Of a DNA stretch of 64,000 nucleotides, positions 24,982 through 36,128 are shown one piece after another. Source of the stretch: Tieghemostelium lacteum (Eukaryota; Evosea; Eumycetozoa; Dictyosteliales; Raperosteliaceae); the NCBI GenBank assembly GCA_001606155.1, contig LODT01000037.1:1054001-1118000 (forward strand). The letters run 5' to 3'. Below the pieces are notes generated by a model, which had not been told where the DNA came from, did not search any database, and was given only the letters and a program-made list of their open reading frames with translations. The position numbers were made by a program, and so were the translations under genes. Position 1 is the stretch's first letter. Every line of letters begins with the position of its first letter.

Positions 24982-25467
24982 ATGTCAATTAAATCAATTA
25001 TCTTAATTATAAGTGTCATTATGATCTCAAGTATTCAATGTCAAACATCACTGTCAAATTGCACATTCATTGCTGATGGATATCAATATGATTTCTCTTC
25101 ATTTGGATCCTATAATCCAAATGGTTACTTTTGGAACTTTGGATATGATCAAGGTCAAATAAACGTCTGTCAAACTGCTTATGGATGTGTTTCATATGAT
25201 GGAAGCACCGGAATGGCTGGTTGCAAATACTTTGAACAATTAGGTCAAGTTCAATCTGGTGAATTCTCATCAATGTCACCAGCAGGTACTGGTGCCTATC
25301 TTACCTATTTCGACAATTCATACATGAACTATATCATCAGAATCAAATTACTCTGTGTTCCAAATAAAACAATTCCATCAATAATCTCAAGTGGTATCTC
25401 TTCAACCAACTCTCGTCAATATGAATTCACAATCTCTGGTAAAGGTGCTTGTGGTTATCAAATGTAA
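24982..25467 (+). CDS. Secreted MRH-like small protein, copy 1
   Basis: A single exon of 161 residues begins with a clear signal peptide (MSIKSIILIISVIMISSIQC). The mature part has the spacing of a mannose-6-phosphate-receptor homology (MRH) fold: an opening Cys with YDFSSF, an aromatic YFWNF, paired cysteines around VCQTAYGC and GCKYFEQLG, then RIKLLC and a closing YEFTI...ACG. No membrane helix follows, so the protein is soluble and secreted or lumenal, unlike receptor-type MRH proteins. MRH domains bind phosphomannosyl or high-mannose glycans. Whether the sugar-contact residues are kept cannot be decided by eye. It differs from copy 2 by about six bases, only one changing an amino acid (Ser to Pro near residue 141). 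Confidence 0.6.
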   Translation: MSIKSIILIISVIMISSIQCQTSLSNCTFIADGYQYDFSSFGSYNPNGYFWNFGYDQGQINVCQTAYGCVSYDGSTGMAGCKYFEQLGQVQSGEFSSMSPAGTGAYLTYFDNSYMNYIIRIKLLCVPNKTIPSIISSGISSTNSRQYEFTISGKGACGYQM

Positions 25468-25693
25468 ATAACACAACAAAATACCTATCGAAATTAACTT
25501 CTTCTATCAAATAATAATTTACCAATTGATATAAATAAATCAATAATATCATATCCATCTATTTAACTTAGGAAAAATATTAAATTATTTAGATTACCCA
25601 TTTTTATGTTTAAAATTATATGTTTAGAATATTTATTTTAATTCATAATTATTGTGAAATATTCAATTTATTAAATAAATTCAAAGTGAAATC

Positions 25694-25768
25694 TGTAATA
25701 TTTTATAGTGCTGATTTAATTATATATATATAATCAATATCTCTAAATCAGCACTATAAAATATTACA
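25694..25768. repeat. Perfect inverted repeat, 25-nt arms, 25-nt AT loop
   Basis: The left arm 25694-25718 (core ATTTTATAGTGCTGATTTA) and right arm 25744-25768 (core TAAATCAGCACTATAAAAT) are exact reverse complements. The loop is mostly alternating TA. The right arm ends on the first base of the ATG of the 88-codon frame. Confidence 0.85.
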
Positions 25769-26034
25769 TGGTGTCTATCCAAAATACTTGTTTAAATATA
25801 GTAAAAATCCCAGCTGCTGTTGTTAATAATGACCAGTTAAAACCTCTCTTGAAAGCTATCAAATCATTTAAGGAAAATGCCGTAAAAGCCAAATTCTCTC
25901 TTAGTCGTATAGCTGATGGTGTAAAATACATTACTGATGGTGGTATTGATAACTGTGAAAATTCTGCTAAATATGCCTTCGAATCTATCTCCATTGAAGT
26001 GAAGAAAGAAGAAGAGAAAGAAAGGAAGCCATAA
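25768..26034 (+). CDS. Small open frame after inverted repeat, function unknown
   Basis: It has 88 codons beginning MVSIQNTCLNIVKIPAAV and ending in a charged EVKKEEEKERKP. The composition is less skewed than random AT-rich frames, with Ala, Asp, Gly and Glu well represented and a helical amphipathic pattern. No family is recognised. It has no signal peptide or membrane helix. It may be a real short gene, an exon of a longer one, or part of a decayed element whose end is the inverted repeat. Confidence 0.3.
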   Translation: MVSIQNTCLNIVKIPAAVVNNDQLKPLLKAIKSFKENAVKAKFSLSRIADGVKYITDGGIDNCENSAKYAFESISIEVKKEEEKERKP

Positions 26035-26685
26035 GAGAAATCGCTGTCCAAAATGATAATATGGAGTAAACAAAATTAATATGAAAATTAAAAGAAAATA
26101 ATGTAAAAAAAAATTTAAATTTAACATTTTTACTTACTTTTTGAAAAGTGTGAAATTAATTTAATTAATATTAAAAATACTAATAATACCAATATCCAAA
26201 AAAGAATTCCTAAGAGATAGGTATTAAATTATATTAAAACCAATTTACCCGAATTAATAAAACCTTTCGAGGAACTACCAAAGAGTAGTGCACCTATTGA
26301 CATTAAACCACACAATATTCAAACAAGTAGCACAAGGTATGGGTATGTAGATTTTGGATAGTAAGGCGGATTAGTTGGCTAATTTTGTTTATTCCCATAG
26401 GAGATGTTAGGGTTTTTTTAGATGACACTAAACCATACCCAATCCATATTTTTGGATCTGGTGTATCCTTAAAAGACTGAGTTTAATCTAGCTTTAGTCT
26501 TCTCTGGATTGCTATCATGTAAATGTTTAATAACAAGATTTCTCATTATGGTCTCTGGTCTAGTCTCAGAGATCCCCACCATTGATATTCACTAAACTCA
26601 TCACAACAAAGAAAACCTCAAGTTCAATGAAGGTAGGAGGAGGTAGTGAATGATCCAAACAGATGACCTCAAATATCCCCCATTC

Positions 26686-26891
26686 CATTTTCAATTCTTA
26701 TCAATCACAATTACATCCGATACTGATGGTTCATTCTGTAAATCCAAAGAAAAGAGTGGTCATTCTAACACTAAAATTGCAGGTATTGTAATTGGTTGTG
26801 CTTCTATCATCACTGCTTTTTTCTATAAAAAGAAACAACAAATATGATTGCTAAACAATATTAAACTAAAAATGGATGCTTTTGATAAATA
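26686..26891 (+). pseudogene. ComC-like 3'-end fragment
   Basis: The sequence matches the last part of comC copies 1 and 2: the TSDTDGSFCKSKE motif, the start of the membrane helix IAGIVIGC, then a KKKQQ tail and a stop near 26889. It lacks everything upstream of about the last 60 codons, the helix is shortened and the tail frame is disturbed. It lies at the head of duplication unit B and is what remains of a third comC-like gene between the two intact copies. Confidence 0.8.
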
Positions 26892-27372
26892 AAGTATTCA
26901 AATAAATTATTTTGGTGTGATGTGTGGTTTAGAGTTTATCATCAAAAAATAAGATTTTTTTTTTTTATTATGAAACAACACCCACAATGATCATGCAAAC
27001 CGCTGAAAGATATTGATTGGATTTTTATAACAATGACCTCGATTTAAATCTTGAATATAAGATACTTTAAGATTTAATATAGATTATAAATCTATATTTA
27101 ACAATTAAATCTAAATTTGTTTATTTGGTGATTGAATCCTTACCATTATTGTAAATACACTCACGTGGTTTAATTACTTTAATTAGGGTTTAATTAAATA
27201 CAATTACTCCTTATAGGACCCCTAATTTTAATTAAATATCACCAATGAATCCGAAATTTACTATAAATTCATTTGATTTAAAATATCAAAATCAAAACAC
27301 AAACAACAATCAAATATAAATATCAATCAAATAATCATCAATTCAGTTTAAAAACTTAAAGTATCTATAAAA

Positions 27373-27858
27373 ATGTCAATTAAATCAATTATCTTAATTA
27401 TCAGTGTCATTATGATCTCAAGTATTCAATGCCAAACATCATTGTCAAATTGTACATTCATTGCTGATGGATATCAATATGATTTCTCTTCATTTGGATC
27501 CTATAATCCAAATGGTTACTTTTGGAACTTTGGATATGATCAAGGTCAAATAAACGTCTGTCAAACTGCCTATGGATGTGTTTCATATGATGGAAGCACC
27601 GGAATGGCTGGTTGCAAATACTTTGAACAATTAGGTCAAGTTCAATCTGGTGAATTCTCATCAATGTCACCAGCAGGTACTGGTGCCTATCTTACCTATT
27701 TCGACAATTCATACATGAACTATATCATCAGAATCAAATTACTCTGTGTTCCAAATAAAACAATTCCATCAATAATCTCAAGTGGTATCTCTCCAACCAA
27801 CTCTCGTCAATATGAATTCACAATCTCTGGTAAAGGTGCTTGTGGTTATCAAATGTAA
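27373..27858 (+). CDS. Secreted MRH-like small protein, copy 2
   Basis: It has 161 residues and is identical to copy 1 except for one Ser-to-Pro change near residue 141. The signal peptide, cysteine pattern and absence of a membrane helix are as in copy 1. The promoter block with CACGTGG (27162-27168) is conserved. Five of the roughly six base differences are silent, which suggests either very recent duplication or gene conversion with purifying selection. Confidence 0.6.
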   Translation: MSIKSIILIISVIMISSIQCQTSLSNCTFIADGYQYDFSSFGSYNPNGYFWNFGYDQGQINVCQTAYGCVSYDGSTGMAGCKYFEQLGQVQSGEFSSMSPAGTGAYLTYFDNSYMNYIIRIKLLCVPNKTIPSIISSGISPTNSRQYEFTISGKGACGYQM

Positions 27859-28216
27859 AAACATAGCAAAATAACAATATCTATCTTAGATACCAATTAT
27901 CTTAACCTTAATTTTCTACTAATTTTACAAACCGATGTAAATAAAACCCTTTTTTAATTTTGATTTATAAAAATTCTTACTTGAATTTTATAATCTATTG
28001 AATAGTTTAATTATTAAGCAATGTTTAAACCTAGTTTTACACCCCCAGGTATAGATATTAAAAATGTTAACATTTTCCCAAAATAATCAAATCTTAAACT
28101 TTCTGATATTTGAAAAAAATCATGATATGTTTTCAAAGTTGGAATTTTGAAAAAAAAATATCTAGATGTTTATTTAACATTATAAAATATTTTTCTATAG
28201 AATCATTAATAAAACT
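27859..28216. other. Intergenic: MRH-like copy 2 terminator and comC copy 2 promoter
   Basis: AT-rich spacer with poly-A/T tracts. No gene or clear site is seen, and no similarity to the comC copy 1 promoter region is apparent. Confidence 0.5.
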
Positions 28217-31200
28217 ATGATAATAAATAAAATATATTTAACTTTCTTTTTATCTCTTTTAATTATTTCATTAAATGGTATGATTTGTTTACCTTGAATA
28301 TATTTAAATACTAATTCTGCTTTTTATATATCAGGTCAGACACCACCCACATTTTACTCAAAAATTAAAAGAGGGGGAACATCAAATCCAGATGGATCTT
28401 GCAAGTTGACATATGATTTTATGTTTTCATCATTTAATTTTTATTATATCACAACAGCACAATCTCTCAAAGTTTTCCCATATGGTAATAATATTCTGAT
28501 TGGTGGAGAGTTTTCTGTGGCAGAAGGACAAATGTTATCTTTTACACTAACCGATCTGGCATCAAATAGTTATCCGTATAGTTTTAGTGATGTTGTATGT
28601 CAAAGTATGTTATAATTTATAGTTGGATTTTAATATAAATATTAAAGAGACTACAAACTAATCAATTATTTAATAGAGAACCCACAACCAGCTACACTTA
28701 CAAAACCATATAGTCATATAAGTTTATATCATAGAAAGTCTTATCAACCCTATTTCTTTCCAGTTATTTTGTCTTTTAATATCGATTTATTCGGATTGTA
28801 TGTTTATAAACTACTTAATCAAACATTATATACAGGTGGAGGTCAATATGATCCTGCAATTCCAAAAACCTATATTCTATCATTTAAATGGAATTATCCT
28901 TACAATAATATAGATAATACTTTAAAAATTAATGCCAGTGAATATGACCAAAATAATTATTTTACATTTACAACTAGTGTAGTAGGTAAGTATATTCGAA
29001 TATATTGTCATTATAATACAGCATATGTTCTAATTAAATTTTAAATAGATTTAAGTGTAAATGCACCTACATTAATATCATTTGAACATTATATAGAGAG
29101 TGGAAGTTTTGTTGCTCAAATTAGTGATCCAACTGGAAATGCATGGTTCAGTCCCTTCTTTTCTAAAAATATTTTTTATATTTGTTCATTCTTTCCAGTT
29201 TATGGAAATAGATTTAATTCAACTTATCTTGGTCACTATATTTACTTTAATGATGACATTGAAAGACAGATTGATATTGCAGCTTTAGGATATCAAAGTA
29301 TAAAACTACAATCATTTAATTATACAACACCTCTAAAGAGAGGTACTAGTCAGCCTAATGTATCTGGATTTAATGTTAATACCAATCTTAAAATCATCTC
29401 GGTGAACGCAGTTGTGGAAACCCAAGAATCTATAAATCAAGTTCAGCTAGGAGATCTTAGTTTTGTAGATCCTCTAAGATTCCAGTACCCATATGGTGTC
29501 ACATCGGGTATAGATAAAAAGCCTTTAACATTCAAAAGTACACGATTAATAGGCCAATATTCCAAAAGTGCCAGTGTTTCCGGTTACATAGGTGAGAGTC
29601 CCTATTCTAATCCATATGCAGGCTTTACATTAGGTATGTAGTAGACTAAATATTATTTCTATTTTAGCCTTCATTTATTAACTATTTTATAGATACTATA
29701 TCACCTACATTAACATTAATAGAATATGTACCTTTGGAGAATACATATCAAGTGTTAGTTAGAGTTACAGCAAGTGATACTATATCTGGAATTTCTAAAA
29801 TGACATTTGGTTATCATTCCGCAAATCCATATACAGCTGCTGATTTGGTATCTGGAAATGCACAAAATGGTATCTATGAAAAGATATTTAATGTTCATAG
29901 TTCCCAAAATGTCAATTATATAACTTTAGTTGATTGGGCCGCTAATTCCATTTTAGTTGACTCTGGAATTATTGCCTACCCAACTGGTAAGTTTCTTTTA
30001 TTTATTTCTATATTCTACAAAACAATATAACTAATTCATTTTAATATTTAGATGTATTTGATCAAAGTACCATCAATGTATTATATTTTGAAAAAAATAA
30101 TGTAGATTTAACAGTAAACGGTACGTGGAATACTGTTTATTTTAATTATTTGAATCCAGATATTAAAGCAACATTTGGATTTAAATTGATATCATCTGTA
30201 GAAAGAGCCTATAAAATTCAAGAGGGTACTTTATTGGAACCTCTAAATTTATTTGATATGATGACATGGGATCCAACATTATCTCTATTTAAAACCACCT
30301 TTTATATGCCTCCTAGACTATTTTCAGGTCCTGTTGAATATCACATTATGGCTCGTGGATTTGCATTGCCACCCTCTGCATTCTCCTTAATGATACCAAC
30401 TCAAAACTCAAGTTTAATTGTACATTCCGAAAGTAAGTATAGCTATTTATAAAATTGTATAAAATATATTAGTAATAATAATTAATTATGGCACTATTTA
30501 GATGCTGATGAAATGCCACCTATTATACATTATATGAGAATATTTCCATCAAAGGATGTTACAGCTACTGTAGATAATAGTGTAACTTTTGGATGGAGAT
30601 TTAGAGTTTCTGATCCCTTAAATGGTTTGGAAAGTGGTAATATTTCAATTTCAAGTGAAGTTGATAGAGTTGGTTATACATGGACATTTTCACCATTTTG
30701 TAACAGCACTGATCAGTTTGATGGTACTTATCAAGTTAGTATTACTATTGATAATGGAAAGTGTAGATCACAGACATACAAAATATCTGAATTGTTATTA
30801 AGAGATAACAGTGGTCATTTTGCAAATAGTTCATTTGAAGCAAAATCAATATATACAACTATAATAGCTAATCCATTAATGTTATATAGAAATATGTCTG
30901 AATATGAAATTACAGTATCATGTCCTGAAAATAATGATAATGAAGGTCCTGAAATTAGAAACTTTAATTTATCGACTTTGGTGATTGATGGTAGTAGTGA
31001 TAATAGATCTTTAGTTGTCTCCTTTGAAACCTATGATATTTCTGGAATTTCAATTAGACACACTCCATTTATCTATTTTGAGGGGGTACTTGGCACCTAT
31101 GTAAAATACCCAGCTGAAAGACTTCCTCTACTCTCAAATGAAACTACATCAGTCTATCAAACTACTATTCAAGTTCCATACATGTTTGGGTATCCTAATG

Positions 31201-32717
31201 GATTTGGTGTATCAGTATTTGGTATCTCTGATAAGTTAATGAATCTAGCTGGATATCCATTTGGTGATTTAGCAGATTCTGGATATGATTCTATAGTACA
31301 AGTACAAAAGATTGCAAATACTCCAATAATTGAAAGTACTTCTTCCTTCCCTAAACAAACTTTAGATCCATTGATTATCTATGGTAGAAGTTTTGGAACT
31401 GATATTGGAGTTGTTATTATACATGTTGGATGTGGAGCTATTGTAACTGAATATACTGAAACAGATTTTGAAGTATTTTCAAGTATCTATATTAAAATTA
31501 AACAGGTTAATGTTTTTGGATCTATGTGTGATGTTACAATTACTAGAGATGGTGTTATATCAAAAGCCATTACAATTACATCTATTGATACACCTCAAAT
31601 TCAATGCTCACCATTGCCTGTACCACCTGACCCTTTTCCTACCGAATCCCCACAACCAACAATACCATCAGAAACTATACCAAAATGTCCAGGATCACCA
31701 TCAGAATGTTCTGGAAATGGTGTATGTATAGGAAATGTTCAACAATCAAGTTGTCAGTGTACAAAACCTTGGAGTGGTGTTGATTGTTCTTATAAGATAT
31801 TCATAGTACCACAACCTACTGCTAACCCAAATGAACCTAATTCTACCATTGATTTCACACTACCTGCAACAAACAGCCAAGAACCAAGTGAAGAAGCTAT
31901 ATTCTACACTTCTCTAGTCAGTATTCTATCAATCAGAGAAATTCAAATTGATCAAACAGTTCTTCATGATTACACCTTCAAAGAATGGATGTACAAAGAT
32001 ATAAGCACAAATCAATCAAAGATCTACCAATATCTCACTAATATCACTCATGAAGTATATAAAAGTAATACATTGGTAAATGTCAGTATTGAATGGTTTG
32101 ATGATTACACAAATATCTCATTTGCTGATCAGATAATTCAAATGACTCCTTCATCAATCAAGTATAGAATTGAATTAAGTCCATATCAATTTGAAAAGTC
32201 AACCAACACAATGGATATCAGATTCTTAGTTTCATTAAGTTCAAATGGAAGTGATGAATCATGTTCACTCCAGAAACAAGGTGATGTTTTTGAAAATGAT
32301 TTCGTCAGTTTAGAACTCGATAATCACAGTTTCTATGGAAGATTCATCAAGAGAGCAGTTGTAGATGGTAGAAACAGATTAATTTCGAACAATATCGAAT
32401 CATTATCACAGGAAAACAGTGAATCAAGTGCAATTGTTTCTATTCATATTCCAAATTTTGAAGATTCTGCAATTCTTGATCCTGATTTTTCAATTCTTAT
32501 CAATCATGATCCAATTACATCTGATACTGATGGTTCATTCTGTAAATCCAAAGAAAATAGTGGTCTATCTAAAACTAAAATTGCAGGTATTGTAATTGGT
32601 TGTGTTGCATTTGTAATCATTGTTACAATTGTAACTGTATATGTATTAGTAAAAAAGAATCAACAAATAAGAATGCTAAACAAAATTAAACAATCCATGG
32701 ATACATTAACCAAATAA
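28217..32717 (+). CDS. ComC-like EGF-domain transmembrane protein, copy 2
   Basis: Seven exons (28217-28277, 28335-28604, 28677-28985, 29049-29633, 29693-29986, 30052-30432, 30502-32717) join in frame to 1371 residues, one residue longer than copy 1. All internal junctions are phase 1. The order is signal peptide (MIINKIYLTFFLSLLIISLNG), glycosylated beta-rich ectodomain, EGF module near residue 1027 (CPGSPSECSGNGVC...CQCTKPWSGVDC), conserved membrane-proximal domain, membrane helix (IAGIVIGCVAFVIIVTIVTV) and short basic tail. From the EGF module to the helix it is almost identical to copy 1, but distally the two share only the scaffold. It has three introns that copy 1 lacks: one directly after the signal peptide and two within the stretch that is a single exon in copy 1. 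Confidence 0.75.
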
Positions 32718-32847
32718 AGCATTCTATAAAAAATAAATTGTAATTTTATAAAAAATAATAAATATCAGAGAGTGTTAGAGTGTGTATATACATTTTATTT
32801 TAAATAATTTAAGAAAAAATCAATATTGACCAGTGATTGTGAGGGTA

Positions 32848-35826
32848 TTAATGTTGATATGAATCAGATCTAGTTGAATCTCTGGTAAAATCATCATTTG
32901 TCAATTCAGAGTTGAATTGTGGTTTTAGAGATTGAATAAAATTGATAATGTGACTGGACTGTTTTATAGTGTCAAGTTGGAAACAATGTTGAAGGAAGAG
33001 TTCCAACATGATTCTTCTAGATTCCACAGTAGAAGTACCTAGAGAATTGATTAAATGTTTTTTAGGTAACTCTTTAAATTCCTGATCTGGAAATTTCTTT
33101 TTTAGTTTCTTACTGAGATGATCAAAGTCACTGTATCTCTTAGTGATGGTTATAACCTCATCTGAAGAATCTTTACTGATGGATATATGGTAGAGTGTAT
33201 ATTCTTTCTTTCCTTGATCTTTTTTGTTTTCAGTTTTGAATATTTTTACAGTGTGTGGACCACCTATATAGAACTCATTTACAGAGTCGTCATAAGTTGG
33301 TGAAAGTGTAGCTCCTAAACTTCCTGATGTCAAACTACCACTACTGCTACCTGAAGATTGTGAAATATTTGGAATATTGATTCCATTACTTAGTGTCATG
33401 GTCAGAGGTCTTTTAGACTTTGAATGGAAGTTCTGTATATGTTGAACGAGATCTTGCTTTTCTTTAGCACTTTGACATGCAAAAATCAGGGTAACTACAC
33501 CGCTAATTAATTGGAAACTGTTCTTTATAACCTGACTATCATCCATATCCTTCACACGGGTTTGGTTGTCAGTCAACTCAAAAAAGTATTTAAACTGCAG
33601 TCTAGAATCAGAGCTATTTCCAGTGACCAATAATAGACTGTCGTTAAAGAGAAGGTAAATCATTTCGTCAGAGTCTTTGGTGAATCTGTTGGTATCTAGT
33701 TTACAATTACTAATGACACCACGTTTGATAAAGTGTCTGGAAGGACACACCAATTCCTGGTCAAAACCCACAAGATTTTTTTGAATTTCCAAAACCTTGC
33801 TTTGAGATTCTGCCATCTTGATACTACTATTCACCTCATTGGCAACAATAGTAACCATCTTAATAGCAGTCTTCAAATTCTCGTAATCTACATGATCGCT
33901 CCAAGTGTGTTTAAAAAGGTCCTGTAGAAGTAGGATATATCTAGGAATTCTCTGAACTACATTAATAAGTAAACTCTCTAGACTTTGTGTACCCTGGTTA
34001 TCAGGATGATCTAGAATACTCTTAATAAACAACTGAAACTTTTCATTTTTCTTGGCATTCTGCAGACACTCTATAGCCTGATCATAATTGAGACAATAGG
34101 TTTTATAAACTTTTAAAAAATGACTAAGACTCACAAAGATATCTCCAACTTTTTGACGATGGTCCCAAGCCTCTGCACGTTCTTTAAGTCTTTTTAGCAG
34201 CTCCTTATTGAATACATAGACTTCAGAAATTGTTGAAAATATAGTGGATATATTCTCTAGTGTCAGATAGGGAGTTGGAGAGTACTTTGCATTCCATAAC
34301 AACTGTTCGTAGAAAACCTTAACAATCTTCTCTACAACCTGAACATAAGTCTCTTCAGTAGAGATAATCTCTTTAAAACACCTATTTCTATGGTTATTGA
34401 ATTTGATCATTTTTCTCAGTTTTCTCTTACTGATCCAATTTAACATGATTTCACGTGACTTTTGAATTTTATCTTGTAGATCAGGATTATCGTATCTACC
34501 TAGGTCAACTGGAGATATCTTGACTAGAAGAGGTACCTTATTTTTAGGTTTTAGTGATTTATCAGTGGCACTCTTTGCTGTAAACCATGGATTTAGAGTT
34601 GATGTTGATAAAGTAGATGTAATCTCAATAGTTTCTTTCTCTTCTCCATTATTACTTGACTGAATAATTGGTGATGACGGTATAGAAGGTGTTGAAGTTG
34701 ATGATGATGTCATACTACCACCATTATTATCTTTTAACAAATCAGTTGTAGATTCATTTATAGTTGAAGATGATGTCAAATTTGAAAATGTCAATCTTCT
34801 ATTATATCCTAAAAACTTATTAGAAGCAGCCAATTGTCCTAAATTGGAGATACTAATTGTTTTTTTCCAAACTGAAAATTCACTTGGAACTTTAGAACCA
34901 CTATTAACTTGATTGATTTTCATTGGTTTTTTAGGTTTTTCATCATCTTCCTCTTCATCAGTAGTATCACTATCATCATTAACAGGTTTATCTAAAATGG
35001 ATGATATAGATGTACTGGAAGTTGAATACTTAACTTTTTTAACATCATCTACTTGTTCTGTAATTACTTGTTGTGTTGGTAGTTGATGTTGTTTTTTATT
35101 GTCACTAACAGTAGTTGTACTATTATTGTTGGTATTGTTAATTTTATGTGGAGAAACAATGTTTAATTTACTTTTTGAAGTTGTTACTAGAGTTTGTTCA
35201 TCTAATGATAACCTATATTTCTTCTTTTTACTTTGACCATTTACTAATAAATATAATCTATAAATGATACTATAAATGCTTTTTTCACTACCATCAATCA
35301 AATCTAGATTTCAAAAAAAAATATCCGTAAATATAAGGGTTATAAATTATACAAGTAAAAAAAAAAGATAATATCTTTATGTGTGTGGAGTGTTTTTACT
35401 AAAAAGATCAAAAGTGGTAATTCCCACAAACTGTGATTTTCTATTGCGAGTGTGTAGTGGTTTATGATTTATGTTTAAATTTCAAAAAAGAAACATACCT
35501 TGTGGTGAAATTTGAGTAAAAAGGAAACCGTTCTGTTTCATAAAGTTTAAAGCTATATTTACATTTTCTATTGACTGAATTCGATTTTTTGGAGATTTAA
35601 AGTACTTTGGTACTTCTTTGTCTGTTATTATCTGTAGTAACTCAATCAATAATACACCATTTTTAAAATCATCTACAGAGTTGAATGAAATTGATTTATC
35701 AGCCAACAATGAGGATGCCCATTTGATTTCCTATTATTACAATATCCAAATATATAACAACTATTAATAAAACATGATTTACTCCTTTAATTATATTCAA
35801 ATAATAGATTATACCTTTGATTCCAT
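32848..35826 (-). CDS. RhoGEF with CH, DH, PH and PX domains
   Basis: Three exons (35826-35815, 35730-35499, 35303-32848) join in frame to 899 residues. The first coding exon is only 12 nt (MESK). Residues 1-105 form a calponin-homology domain (KWASSLLADK, FKNGVLLIELLQ, ENVNIALNFM, DLIDGSEKSIYSIIYRL) split over the three exons. A disordered Ser/Thr linker leads to the DH domain at about 389-592 (TEETYVQVVEKIVKVF, VQRIPRYILLLQDLFKHT), then a PH domain (to about 715) and a PX domain at about 763-880 (ITKRYSDFDHLSKKLKKKFP). DH-PH modules load GTP on Rho/Rac proteins, CH may bind actin or regulate, and PX binds phosphoinositides. It should act on the actin cytoskeleton at membranes. The divergent promoter is shared with the PHAX-like gene. 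Confidence 0.85.
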
Positions 35827-36128
35827 TGGTATCAAGTTTTTGATGGATGAGATAATAAGATGATGCGAAGAAAAAAAAGATCCCACTAAAAGGGAGGAGA
35901 AAAATCTTTTTTTTAAAATAGGATAAAAATCTTTAGTACTTTTTTTAAAATAAAAACCTTTCAATTTCCCAAATTTCAATCACTACTTTTAAAAAATATC
36001 AAGTAATGTTGTCAAAAGTGTTAAATTAATACCTGATCAGTGTTTTTCATTATTGAATATTTCTTAATAGAGTTTTGTGGAAATAAATTCAATTTTTTTT
36101 TCCAATTTTTTTATTTGGATTATATTGT
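35827..36128. other. Divergent promoter of RhoGEF and PHAX-like genes
   Basis: About 300 bp, AT-rich with poly-T and poly-A tracts near both starts. No specific site is recognised. Confidence 0.45.

Larger units (their letters stand above)
24233..25467 (+). repeat. Tandem duplication unit A (comC tail, spacer, MRH-like gene)
   Basis: This block matches unit B at 26686-27858 in the same order: 3' end of a comC-like gene, a spacer that includes the shared stretch AACCGCTGAAAGATATTG, a shared promoter with CACGTGG, and the MRH-like gene. In unit A the comC part belongs to the intact copy 1. Confidence 0.75.
25468..26685. other. Non-duplicated patch with inverted repeat, small frame and unrecognised fragments
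   Basis: It lies between the two duplication units. It holds a perfect 25-nt inverted repeat (25694-25768), an 88-codon open frame (25768-26034), and a stretch at about 26160-26640 that is less AT-rich than normal spacer. That stretch contains a coding-like fragment at 26225-26362 (ending YGYVDFG) that I cannot assign. It may be the debris of an insertion or of a lost gene. Confidence 0.45.
26686..27858 (+). repeat. Tandem duplication unit B (comC tail fragment, spacer, MRH-like gene)
   Basis: It is colinear with unit A at 24233-25467. The spacer has drifted and is about 60 bp shorter, while the MRH gene and its promoter block are almost unchanged. Confidence 0.75.

Noticed and set aside
26225-26362. 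Possible reverse-transcriptase or protease fragment of a retroelement
   Set aside because: The peptide has no recognisable catalytic motif and no terminal repeats were seen; left as an unassigned fragment.
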